Origin: Ascarosepion bandense
Lineage: Eukaryota > Mollusca > Cephalopoda > Sepiida > Sepiidae
Direction: 5' to 3'
Assembly (NCBI GenBank): GCA_037127315.1
Contig: JBBBDQ010000421.1
Coordinates: 3,793,501 to 3,857,500 of the forward strand
DNA: 64,000 bases
Shown: positions 43,723 to 53,570 of the stretch, one piece after another
Position numbering within the stretch: position 1 is the first letter of the stretch
Layout: each line of letters begins with the position of its first letter
The notes under the pieces: model-generated
What the model was told of the DNA's origin: nothing
The model's input: only the letters and a program-made list of their open reading frames with translations
The model's database searches: none
Translations under genes and position numbers: made by a program

Positions 43723-44098
43723 GTTTAGTGACGGATGTGCGTTGTGGTGCAGTGGATATCGACTCGAAAAGAGAAATCGGTGAGCCGAGTTCGAATTCCA
43801 GTTGAATACCCTACATTCACTTAAGCACTGGTACCCTTGGGAAAGGTATTAATCCGCCCCTTCCCTCCAGTTATGGGTTAAATAACAAGGGTAGAACTTG
43901 GGGACCCTGCCCTTAAAAAACAAATCCCAATGAATCTTGATACTTGAAAAAAAAGTATTACTAGACACAAAAAACTTATATAAAACAACAATAAATTATT
44001 GAAAGAAAAAGGTATTACCAGCAATAAATAAATAAAATTTAGTTTGCAATAAATGAACCGCTCAGGATGATATGCCATCAAAACAAAACAACCAACCA
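43607..44098 (+). mobile_element. 5S-tRNA composite SINE, complete, perfect target duplications
   Basis: Unit order: a complete 5S rRNA-like module (43607-43722; CACCGGTTCTCG, GATCACCGAAGTTAAGCAAC, GAGCCTGGTCAGTACTTAGA, GGGAATACGGTG), linker GTTTAGTGA, a tRNA-like head (about 43732-43800; GTGGTGCAGTGGATATCGA and GAGTTCGAATTCC), a short body to TTATGGGTTAAATAACA, then a tail of its own (GGGTAGAACTTGGGGACC to an ACC/AAC-rich end). The 13-base repeat ACATTTGCAACGG flanks it exactly at 43594-43606 and 44099-44111, so 5S, tRNA and tail moved as one piece. It shares head and early body with SINE-1 but diverges after TTAAATAACA. Confidence 0.95.
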
Positions 44099-44169
44099 AC
44101 ATTTGCAACGGTAAAGGAAGGTTAGAAACAAAATAAATCGATAAAAAAGCAATGGCCAAACGCTTTAAT

Positions 44170-45690
44170 CCTATCCTGTAGACGCGGTTCAGGATTTACT
44201 ACCGGCGACTACAATCTTATCAGCGTAAGATATTCGGATGACGCAGTGCTGATGGCAGACTTGGAAAGAAAACTGCAAAAGCTCCGAGGGAATGTAGCAA
44301 TGGTAAGCGAGAAGAAACGATTAACCATTAACTACAAAACAGAATGTATGGTCGTCAGTATGAGTTAGAGTCAAAAGTGTGGGATACGAATTAGAGACAT
44401 CAGGATCAATCTGATGCAGAAATGTAACTATCTGGATGATAATGTAATAACAGACGACAGAAGATATGACAAAGATATCCGAATGCGCATCGGATTTGCG
44501 AAAGAAACTTGCCAGAAAATAAAAAGATTATTAATATCTTTAACTAGAAGCAAAGAAAATATTCCTGAAGTATTATGTCATATCTATTCTTTTATATGCT
44601 AATGAATGTTGAAGAATTTTATCTTAACTTAATTTATAAATGGAACTTTGTGTGTGTGCCCGTTACCTATAGACTCCGAAACGGCTGAACCCATTTTCTT
44701 GAAAATTTACACAGTTGTACTATAAGCGGCTGCGAGTGTTCTTAGCTAGGTTTTGTGTCGTGGTACCCCCGATAAATATCGAAAATCGATAATCGAAAAA
44801 ATCGGGTTATAGAAGGAGTGGTCCAATTTTAATCAAATTTGATACACTCATAGACAAAGACATAAGAAACGATATTCAGAAGTTTCAAGGTTACAGTTCT
44901 TACAATAGTGCAGAAAATCGATAATATATATATATATATAAAAGGCAAAATGTTTGTGTGTGTGTCTGTTTATCTGCCTGTATGTCTGTATTTTTTCAGC
45001 CCTTTTATTTTAGTTTTTGCTTTGGGTTTGGCTCTAAGTAGGTATAATTGTAGTTCTTAGTCTCAGTCATGATATCATTTACTCAGAGGATTTATTTAGC
45101 CTTCAAAATTCAGTTTACGACGAAAAAAACTTATTTGGTATCGATACCAGGAAATCAAAATTTGACTTACATCCATTCATTTTTCTTTCAGCCTATGGTT
45201 TCGCTTTAACTGGAAACAACTATTGCTTTTTAGTCTTTCGTGCCAACGTCCAAAGAGTCTGAGCTCCAGGATCATGGATTAGTTTTAAAGCTTTCATTAC
45301 ACCCGAGCAACGCCGGGCTATATTGCTAGTTACAAATAAAGAAGAAACTTAAAGATGTGGTTCAACAGACAGACGTTGGAAATTACAAGAAGCGAACACA
45401 TGATTATCTGAAAAGTTCTGACTAAAATGGGAGCATGAAAGACACTAATATGCAAAATCAAAAAGAGACAGCTGGAATTTCTAAGATACATTATGAGGAA
45501 GGACGACTTTGAAAATGAGATAACCGCAAGTCGTACTGAAAGAAGAATGGGAAGAGTGAAAAGAGCGAGCAGCTTATATGATGAGACAGAATGAATAACC
45601 GAGATTGGACAAGGGAAGGTAGTAAACATTTAAACGTTTCTTAGACTGGAAATCGTCCATGTCCTAAAATGAAACGAAACATTGATGGAA
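44170..45690 (+). mobile_element. RTE-like LINE, split by a Helitron-like insertion
   Basis: First half 44170-44625: GDYNLISVRYSDDAVLMADL-like (YADD as YSDD), KTECMVVS, MQKCNYLDDNVITDDRRYDK, MRIGFAKETCQKIKRLL. Second half 45336-45690: KMWFNRQTLEITRSEH-like, KRQLEFLRYIMRKDDF-like, then a degraded end. Between them lies a separate element (44626-45335), and the protein order continues across it. Confidence 0.87.
44626..45335 (+). mobile_element. Helitron-like element, copy 1 (non-coding)
   Basis: It starts near TCTTAACTTAATTTATAAAT and ends CCCGAGCAACGCCGGGCTAT ATTGCTAG followed by T, i.e. a GC-rich potential hairpin then CTAG with host T, typical of Helitron 3' ends. No terminal inverted repeats or target duplication are visible. 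It contains CGAAACGGCTGAACCCATTT and ATCGAAAATCGATAATCGAA. A second copy lies at 48632-49140 in reverse. Class assignment rests on the ends only. Confidence 0.6.
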
Positions 45691-45775
45691 GAAGAGGTCG
45701 AGTAGGATACGGTATGAGTTTTTCGGAGATTTTGAACAGCGTGTATGTATTAAATGTACGACAGACAGTTAAAAA

Positions 45776-46176
45776 TCCGATGAACTTAGATCACTGGTGC
45801 CCCCTAGGTTCGAATTTGCACGAGATACTGGATTAGCAACTAGATCCCACCCTTTTACAGTGAAACCGATAAAATGCAACTCCAACAGTTTCTTTTCTCG
45901 CACTTCCCGACTGTGGAATTCCCTTCCACATGACTGCTTCCCCGACGGCTACAATCTCCAGGAGTTTAAATGTAAGGTCAATAGACACCTCCTAACAAAC
46001 TAACTCGCTTCCATTCTTTCAAACACTCGTCCCACCCACCCAACTATCTCACCCCCTTCTGACATTTCCTATATCTAACCACTCTTTCTCTTTTCCTTCC
46101 CCCATGTAGCCCCAAGTGCAGTAGTGGCAGTGGAATGCCTTGCTTGGGGTGAAATGATTAAAAAAAAAATTCTTCC
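45776..46176 (+). mobile_element. Jockey/CR1-like LINE, 3' end (40.5-kb subfamily)
   Basis: The open frame 45797-46003 (PPRFEFARDTGLATRSHPFT, GYNLQEFKCKVNRHLLTN) and the 3' UTR (GTAGCCCCAAGTGCAGTAGT to GGGGTGAAATGATT) closely match the reverse of 40304-40690. Confidence 0.93.
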
Positions 46177-46299
46177 AAATTAAAACACGTCTCTTCACAA
46201 GTCCCTCTGCTTTTTACTTCTTAATAAATTGTCTTCTTTTTTTAATCCCTGCTAAAACTTGTTCAGCAATCCACCTATTTAAGCTCATCCTTAATATAT

Positions 46300-47500
46300 C
46301 TTGTTTCCCTTCATGATGTTAGCGATCAAAGCACTCCACAATTTCCTAGCCTTTGTAGTTCTTAAGGTATTTGGTCTTTTCTATCTCTCCAGTTTTTTAT
46401 ATCGTGTGTCCCATTAGACGTTAGCAATCAAGGCACTCCAGAAGTTCTTAACCTTTGTATCTATTAATATAGTAAATTTTTTATCTCTTTTAAACCTTGT
46501 TCAGTCAACCATTTACTCAAGCTCATTATTCTTCTTCAGTGTTGTTTTTTCAGTACGTTGGCGATCATAGCTCTCCTCAACTTCCTGAACTTTAAAGCTA
46601 TTTATATATTTTGTCTTTTTGTTGTCTCTCCTAAAACTTGTTCAGCCACCCACTTACTCAAACACATTTGTCTATGTTTTATGTCCCTTCAGAACGTTGG
46701 CAATCATGGCTCTCCACAATTTCCTAACCTTTGTAGCTCTTAATATATTTGGTCTTTCTTTATCTCTCCAAAACCTTTTTTAGCCATCCATTTACTAAAA
46801 CTCGTTTTTCTGCTTCCTTTCATAACTTTGGTGATCACGGCTCTCCTCAAAAAGGGTAATAAAGATTATTTGTATGGTGAAGGAGAAAATACAGTGGCTT
46901 AAAGTAAAGAGCGAAGAAAAAAATGAAAAAAAAAATGAAAGAATTCAAGAACGAAAACTGAAACATCTTTTATGAGGCATATTGACAGAAAATAAACAAT
47001 TTAATTATTAAAGTAATTTTATTTGATTTACTCAACAAATGCTTTAACAAGAAAAAAATACTTGTAACTATTGATATATTTTGTCTTTTTGTTATCTCTC
47101 CTAAAAATTGTTCAGCCATCCACTTATATAAGCTCATTCCCCTATATCCTGTGTCGCTTCAGGATGTTGGCGATCAAGACACTCCACAATTTCCTAACTT
47201 TCGTAGCTCTTAATTTATTCTATCTTTTTATCTTTATTACCCTTTTTTAGCCATCCATTTACTCAAGCTTCTTCTTCTGTGCTGTGTCCTTTTAGGATGT
47301 TGATGATCATGGCTCTTCTCAACTTCCTGTCCTTTGTTGCTATTAATAAATTTCTCCTAAAATATTTTCAGCCATCCACTTACTCAAGTTCATTCTTCTG
47401 CGTACTGTGTCCCTTTAGGATGTTAGCGGTTAAGACACTCCACAATTTCCTAACCTTTGTAGCTCTTAATATATTTGTATATTTTTATCTCTTCTTAACC
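46300..47500. repeat. Degenerate tandem array, about 100-140-bp units
   Basis: The phrase GTTGGCGATCAAGACACTCC (variants) recurs at about 46318, 46420, 46556, 46694, 46833, 47164, 47297 and 47419, each followed by CACAATTTCCTAACCTTTGT and AGCTCTTAATATATT. On the reverse strand the units resemble the terminal coding text of the RTE-like LINE (compare 8520-8570). The array is interrupted at 46848-47070. Confidence 0.85.
46862..47070. mobile_element. Insert in the tandem array: shared module plus Tc1-like end
   Basis: 46862-46962 is an inverted copy of 49436-49550 (TATTTGTATGGTGAAGGAGA, TACAGTGGCTTAAAGTAAAG). 46963-47070 matches the left part of the Tc1-like element at 48048-48160 (TATTGACAGAAAATAAACAA). 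The piece is a rearranged Tc1-like relative. Confidence 0.75.
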
Positions 47501-47619
47501 TTGTTAGTCGTTTGCTTGAATTAGCTAGACAGGTTATGTATTGTTTTTCTCGATTTCTCTATTTCTCATGCCTTCCATCTATCCTGTGAGTATCAAATTT
47601 TCTAATCCCTCTTTACTTG

Positions 47620-48003
47620 TTTTGTCAGTCAGTTAAGTGCCATACGTGAAACACACTTGGGCGATCATGTCTCGAAAGAGACATGACTGACTGGGCAGAA
47701 GATTATCCCGCAGTAGGTTACCATTGCTTTCTGCGATAGACTGGTTGCCAGCCATGGCTATAGAACCCAATCTGTGCTGTTATTTAACCCATAACTGGAA
47801 GGAAGGAACGGATTAATACCTTTACCCAGGATTGAAACCGGACCAAATTGGTGTCAGTCGGCGATTCTACCTCTGGGCTAATGGCGCTCGGCAGAAGAAG
47901 GCAGACTTTTAGCGTATGATGTATCATACGCCAGTAGTTACAGTGCTCAAATTCATTACTGAATGAGCGATGCTTAAATGCTAGAGTAACTAATGTTTTT
48001 TCA
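47620..48003 (-). mobile_element. Chimeric SINE: SINE-2 front, SINE-1 back
   Basis: Minus strand from 48003: the SINE-2 5' extension (GCATCGCTCATTCAGTAATG, GCGTATGATACATCATACGC), the SINE-2 tRNA-like region (TAGCCCAGAGGTAGAATCGC, CGGTTTCAATCCTGGGTAAA), then at about 47820 an abrupt switch to the SINE-1 body (GGTATTAATCCGTTCCTTCC, TTATGGGTTAAATAACAGCA) and the SINE-1 3' terminus at 47630. The hammerhead and TA tail are absent. Confidence 0.9.
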
Positions 48004-48010
48004 GTATATA

Positions 48011-48606
48011 CAGTACTGTGCAAAAGTATTAGGACAAAAACTATTTTATCTTTTATGAGACATATTGACAGAAAATAAACAATTTAATTAAAGTAATTTT
48101 ATTTGATTTACTCAATAAATGCTTTAACAAGAAAAAATACTTGTTACAAAATAAATTTAATATTTAGTATAATAATCTTTTGCCTTGATCACAGCCTTCA
48201 TTCTGTCAGGCATTGACATCACAAGCATCTTCAATGTATCTCATGGTATCTCCTGCCAAGCAGCTTGTATTTGTTCCCAAAGTGTGTCTTGTGAAGTAAC
48301 ATTAGATTTATCCATTTTTTTTTTATCTAAAATATCCCATAGATGTTAATAGGATTGAGATCAGGGCTTTGTGGGGGCCCATTCAAATTCCGAACCCTTC
48401 ATTTTTAGTAAAATAATTCTTACAAAGGTTTGACTTTTCACCCTGTATTTGAATTTCAGTTAGGTTTTTAGGAAAATCACCCCTGTTCTAATATTTTGAA
48501 CCCTACCGGTAATGTGCAAAAGTGTTAGGACAGGGGTGATTTTAAACTTTATTTTGATGACTCATAAAAGATAAAATTCTTGTCCTAATACTTTTGCACA
48601 GTACTG
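48011..48606 (-). mobile_element. Tc1-like DNA transposon, internally deleted
   Basis: Terminal inverted repeats CAGTACTGTGCAAAAGTATT (48011-48030) and its inverse (48587-48606) are flanked by TA, the Tc1/mariner target. Minus-strand text reads NLNGPPQSPDLNPI near 48390-48350, the block around the last catalytic residue of Tc1 transposases, followed by a degraded C-terminus with stops. The N-terminal DNA-binding part is missing. A secondary inverted repeat (AAAATCACCCCTGTTCTAAT, 48474 on) lies near the right end. Confidence 0.9.
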
Positions 48607-48632
48607 TATATATATATATATATATATATATA
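48607..48632. repeat. (TA)n between two elements
   Basis: Separates the Tc1-like right end from the Helitron-like 3' end. Confidence 0.9.
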
Positions 48633-49140
48633 CTAGCAGTATAGCCCGGCGTTGCTCGGGTGTAATGAAAGCTTGAAAACTAATCCATGGTTCTGGAGCT
48701 CAGACTCTTTGGACGTTGGCACAAAAGACTAAAATGTTTCCAGTTAAAGGGAAACCGTAGACTGAAAGAAAAATGAATGGATGTAAGTCAAATTTTGATT
48801 TCCTGGTATCGATTTATACATATATATATATTATCGATTTTCTGCACTATTGTAAGAACTGTAACCTTGAAACTTCTGAATATCGTTTCTTATGTCTTTG
48901 TCTATGAGTGTATCAAATTTGATTAAAATCGGACCACTCCTTCTATAACCCGATTTTTTCGATTATCGATTTTCGATATTTATCGGGGGTACCTCGACAC
49001 AAAACCTAGCTAAGAACACTCGCAGACGCTTGTAGTACAACTGTGTAAATTCTCAAGAAAATCAGTTCAGCCGTTTCGGAGTCTATAGGTAACGGATAAA
49101 CACACACAGACACACACACACAATGTTCCATTTATAAATA
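48632..49140 (-). mobile_element. Helitron-like element, copy 2
   Basis: Inverse of 44626-45335, starting with CTAGCAGTATAGCCCGGCGT at the left and ending at TCCATTTATAAATAAGTTTA. About 215 bases present in copy 1 (around 44940-45150) are absent here, joined at a short TA run. Confidence 0.62.
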
Positions 49141-49154
49141 AGTTTAAATTATAC

Positions 49155-49157
<3 letters not shown>

Positions 49158-49192
<35 letters not shown>
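49158..49192. repeat. (TA)n microsatellite
   Basis: Pure TA run. Confidence 0.95.
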
Positions 49193-49194
<2 letters not shown>

Positions 49195-49280
49195 TCGTGT
49201 GCGCAAAATCAGTGGACGAAATAAATACTGTTTAAAAATCGGAGTGCCTACTCAAATACGGGTAGCTACTAAAAATAACG

Positions 49281-49395
49281 TTTGTAGTTATCCTCATTTT
49301 CGTTACCATATTCACGACGTTTAGGCCCTTGTAGGCTCCGACCTTCTTCTGGTGATTAAAATTTCGAACTAAACCCTTTATTTCGTTCACCTAGA
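49281..49395 (-). mobile_element. SINE-3 tail fragment
   Basis: Minus strand: GAAATAAAGGGTTTAGTTCG, CACCAGAAGAAGGTCGGAGC, GGGCCTAAACGTCGTGAATA; head absent. Confidence 0.82.
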
Positions 49396-50603
49396 GAGAT
49401 TGTACTAGGTTGACGAGTAATGCCTCTTCCAGATGTTTCAGTTTTCGTCCTTGAATTCTTTCATTTTTTTTTTTTTCATTTTTTACTTCTCTTCTTTTCT
49501 ACGCTCTTTACTTTAAGCCACTGTATTTTTTCCTTCACCATACAAATAATCTCTTTAGATGATTGCATTCAATCTTCTAATAAAACTCCTGCTGCATAAA
49601 GGGATTTAGCGTCGATTCTAAACAATTCTGCTTCCTGAAATACGATTTCAAAAAATACAAACTTTGACTCATCAGCTATAGCCAATTGCAAAATATCCCC
49701 TGTGGAAATGGGTTTGGGGTGAACGGTACCTGTTTTATGGATGCATCTTCTTTAGGCAAAGATTTTCACGAGGCTTTTAAGACCTATTTTCAAACCCCGA
49801 CTCCCAACTGTCACATCCGGACAATATTTGCATGGATCTCTCATTGTCATTATTCTATTTTATGACAATTCTTTTCAGATAAGCTCTTCAATCATTTGCA
49901 GCAGCGTTTAATGACTCATGGGAAGAATTACTGTAGCAAACATTGATGCTTAGTAGAGTAAACGATGGAGCTGTTTATAAAGAGTAATGTTGGTGATGCT
50001 GAAGGATGTAGTCTTTGAAACAGAGAGGTTGTGATAGAGTGTTTTGCGACCGAACATAACATTGTAGTAAAATGGATCCTCGTATCGACACTGGGTCAGT
50101 ACCGAATTATTGTCGATTTTATAATTCTAGGTACGGCTTAAAAAGAAAGAAAGAAAGAAAGAAAGAAAGAAAATTGTAGATAAAGAAAAAAAATAAGGCC
50201 AGAATTAATAAGACGAAATAGTAAAGAAAGCATAAAGAGAAAATAAAAGGTTAAAGAGTGTAAGAAAGAACAAAAGAATTAGAAAATAAAAACACTTACA
50301 TGAACACAGAAGGGATCTTTTACAAAACAACAATACTCAGTGCATTAGTTACTCACTGTAATGAGGCTGACCCTAATTTCGGTTAAAAAAATGCTGCTTC
50401 AATCAAATGCGGAAGCAATTTGTTTACAAATGATAATGTATAATTTTTACCTTCCTGGTAGTACCCTCGTGTTGGGATGGGAATCAACTTTGTTTGAAAT
50501 ATTCTTAAAAGTAAGTCATTTTTTGCTTAATTTTAAACTTTTCATGTTTAATTGGTTTTCTTTAATTCTTTTAATTTTGCAAAAATCTCTTTGACTGGAC
50601 TTT
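49396..50603. other. No gene; inverted module at 49436-49550, (GAAA)n at 50146-50172
   Basis: 49436-49550 is the inverse of 46862-46962. The plus frame 50361-50594 (77 codons) is hydrophobic with no domain. The remainder is not recognised. Confidence 0.5.
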
Positions 50604-51010
50604 AACTAAGTTAAAACTTAGCAATCCACCACTCTATGTATTTTTTTTCTTAGAGTAGATAGATCTAACTATCGCCCGGTTCACACTCCACCCACGTCTA
50701 GTGATCAGGTGAAGAGGCTCATCCCTTGTTCCCTGCTTAGGATATGGTTTCCGGCTTTCGTTTTCCAATCTTTTTCACTCCTTTCGTTTTTTTTTTTTGT
50801 TTTTTTTTTTCAATTGGAGTCGATAGACTAAATTTTCGCCCGGTTCACACTCCACCCACGTATATTAAACAGGTGAACAGGCTCATCCCTTGTTTCCTGT
50901 TTAGGATGTAATTTTCAGCTTTATTTTTTCTAATCTTTTCACTTTTACGTAGCCCCCTGCACATAAGTGGCGTTACCGCCTTTCTCGGGGTGATATGATT
51001 TTTAAAAAAA
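50604..51010 (+). mobile_element. LINE 3' UTR with duplicated unit
   Basis: Two copies of the block TCGCCCGGTTCACACTCCAC ... AGGCTCATCCCTTGTT (second occurrences at about 50715 and 50879, roughly 164 apart), then CGTAGCCCCCTGCACATAAG and the terminus GGGGTGATATGATT. No coding part remains. Confidence 0.87.
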
Positions 51011-51417
51011 GATAAATAAATATGAAAAGAAAAAAGTAAAAAGAAAGAAAGACAGAAAAGAGAAATCAAGATTAAAATAGATTAAATGTATAAAAAAAAG
51101 AAAATCATATTCAAGAACAAAGAAAAAAGAAAAACTGAAAATACGAATTATGAAAAAGCAAGAAAGAACGAAATAAAGAAACAATTTGTTTTCAATTTCC
51201 ATCATCTATTCGTTAATAGTTTTGCTTCATAGCGTTATTCCCTGCCCATTTGAAAATTTATGTCTGAAGAAATAGCTTCTTTTTTTTTTTTTTTTTTGGC
51301 AATTGATATGTTAATATAAAATGGTGGGAAACTACTGTTTCTGTTAAAACTACTTTCAACTAGTTATTTTGACGTTCAAAAGCACTCACAATATTAACAA
51401 CATCAACCCAGTATAGT
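51011..51417. other. No gene; purine-rich
   Basis: Purine-rich plus strand (51000-51180) gives Phe-rich minus frames; no element recognised. Confidence 0.5.
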
Positions 51418-51608
51418 CTAAACTATCGCCCGGTTCACACTCCACCCACGTCTATTGAACAGGTAAAGAGGCTCATCCCTTGTTTCCTGTTTAGGTTGTG
51501 GTTTCCGGTTTTTCTCTTTTCTCTTTTCCAATCTTTTCACTCTTACGTAGCCCCCTGCGCATCAGTGGCGTTTTCGCCTTGCTTGGGGTGATATGATTAA
51601 AAAAAAAG
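51418..51608 (+). mobile_element. LINE 3' UTR, single unit
   Basis: ATCGCCCGGTTCACACTCCA to the terminus TTGGGGTGATATGATT plus A-run; one repeat unit only. Confidence 0.87.
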
Positions 51609-51811
51609 GCTCAAGGCATAGTATCTTGTTATAGTAGTCAAGTCGCATGGTTAGCAATGATAGAATAAATAACGGTGATGCTGACAGCGAAAAAATGATG
51701 TAGCAGTTTAGTGAATGATGAGAATAAATCAGATTCGAAAATGATAGGAAATAACCAGAGAGGAAATAGCTTATTCCTGTTTTAATACGCACACACATAA
51801 ATCCCTACCAC

Positions 51812-51874
<63 letters not shown>
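51812..51874. repeat. (GATA)n
   Basis: About 15 GATA units running directly into the next LINE 3' UTR. Confidence 0.97.
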
Positions 51875-51875
<1 letters not shown>

Positions 51876-51876
51876 C

Positions 51877-52093
51877 GCCCGGTTCATAAACTATCTATCG
51901 CCCGGTTCATTAAACTATCTATCGCCCGGTTCACACTCTACCCACGTCTATTGAACAGGTGTAGAGGCTCATCTCTTGTTCCCTGTTTAGGATGTGGTTT
52001 CCGGCTTTCTCTTCTAGTTTTTTCATTCTTACGTAGCCCCCTGCACATCAGTGGCATTGCCGCCTTGCTCTGGGTGATATGATTAAAAAAAAA
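51877..52093 (+). mobile_element. LINE 3' UTR with short tandem start
   Basis: CTATCTATCGCCCGGTTCA appears three times in partial form at 51870-51930 before a normal unit and the terminus at about 52085. The first copy begins within the GATA array (TAGATCGCCCGG), suggesting the array grew from the CTATCTA text. Confidence 0.87.
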
Positions 52094-52209
52094 GATTGAT
52101 ACATAGATACATATTATTATTATTATTGTTATTATTATTATTATTATAAAAACTTTTCGTTTTGTGTATTTTCTTAAAAAAATATGAAGTGCATTATTTT
52201 TTTAGATAT

Positions 52210-52506
52210 CAGTTAAGTGTCATACGTGATACACGCGTGAGCGATCATATCTCGAAAGATACATGACTTACCGGGCAGAACATTATCCCACAGTAGGTTG
52301 TCATTAGTAAACTGGTTACCGACTGAGGCTATAGAACCCAATCTGTTCTATTATTTAAGCCATAACTGGAGGGAAGAGACGGATTAATACCTTTTCCAAG
52401 GGTATTTGCGCGTAAGTGAATGCAAGGAATTCAACCGGAATTCGAACTCGGCTCCCCGATTTCTCGTTCCGAGCTGATATCCACTGCACCACAACACACT
52501 TCCAGA
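52210..52506 (-). mobile_element. SINE-1, near full length, with target duplications
   Basis: 3' terminus CAGTTAAGTGTCATACGTGA at left; tRNA-like head ends at about 52503 (reverse of GGAAGTGTGTTGTGGTGCAG). TTTTTAGATAT at 52199-52209 and 52507-52517 is the direct repeat. No 5S module: the head abuts the duplication. About 15 bases are deleted near 52308. Confidence 0.94.
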
Positions 52507-52517
52507 TTTTTAGATAT

Positions 52518-53057
52518 GCGTTTCTTAAAATAGGTAATTGATCCTGGCTTTGCTGCGAAATACTTCATGGCTCAGTGGTCTACAGTACAACTACTTAATC
52601 AAAATACTATACAGTACTCACTTTAAGGAAATATTCAAAATTATATAAACCATTATTATGCAAATAAAACCAAACTTATAAGAATAACTTTCACTGAAGA
52701 AAACGGTGTCTTAAAGTTCGACTAAAGTATTTGATGTGAGTGCAAATTAATAAACATACGTATAACGATTTGATACATGCTTTTTTTTTGGTGCGGCCCA
52801 GTCTATTTAACCGTTGTACCTGATTTCACATGGCTAATTCAATCGCTTTATAAATACCAGGATGTGGCCAACATACTCTTGTCTAACACAGTAACACCCA
52901 ACAATTGAAAGGGTAAAAGATGCTTGAATAAAATGGAACAAAACAATAACTTCGGACATTTTATCCACCATTTTAATCTCGATAGACAACGTCTTATTAG
53001 AAAACTGGAAAATTGCACTTAAAAGGAAACATACATCTTGTCAACCGAATATGTACT
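52518..53057. other. No gene seen
   Basis: AT-rich spacer without recognised elements. Confidence 0.5.
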
Positions 53058-53058
53058 T

Positions 53059-53123
<65 letters not shown>

Positions 53124-53191
53124 GAGGAGGAGAGTGAGATAGGGATGTACTGATATATCGAAAGACAGTGAAACAGATATGAACAGGCTGG

Positions 53192-53246
<55 letters not shown>

Positions 53247-53285
53247 TGAAAAAGAGTTGATCAGAATGAGCTAGATAGATAGATA
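53058..53285. repeat. (GATA)n arrays with the 60-base module, second locus
   Basis: GATA arrays at 53058-53121 and about 53192-53246 flank a module (GAGTGAGATAGGGATGTACT ... CAGATATGAACAGGCT) nearly identical to 21458-21516. Confidence 0.95.
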
Positions 53286-53349
53286 ACATATTAACACAGC
53301 GATTAAAATTAAAAAGTTAACATAGGTGATGTACAAATAAACGCTTTCC

Positions 53350-53560
53350 GTCAGGATAGATGAATCTAACCCTCAAGAAAGTAACTTCTCGGGCAATTGC
53401 TGGGTCTGCTGATTGCAAAGTTAGTTCACTATATCAACTTTTTTCTATAAAATCTATGTCACACCTTTATAAATCTATCATTCTTCGATCTTATATTGTC
53501 ATATCTAGTCTAATGTTCCCGCTATGTCTTTTGGGATCCTTGACAAAATACAAATAAGAA
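53350..53560 (+). mobile_element. Diverged Jockey/CR1-like LINE fragment
   Basis: The plus frame reads KVSSLYQLFSIKSMSHLYKS, then LLGSLTKYK, aligning with KVGSLCRARRFFPSESILHI and LLGLLDKVQRR at 40.9 kb. An isolated RT-thumb fragment. Confidence 0.72.
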
Positions 53561-53570
53561 TCGGTAATAT

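Noticed and set aside
49650..49690. CTGATGAG on the minus strand near 49670 as a hammerhead
   Set aside because: No following helix with GAAA at the right distance.
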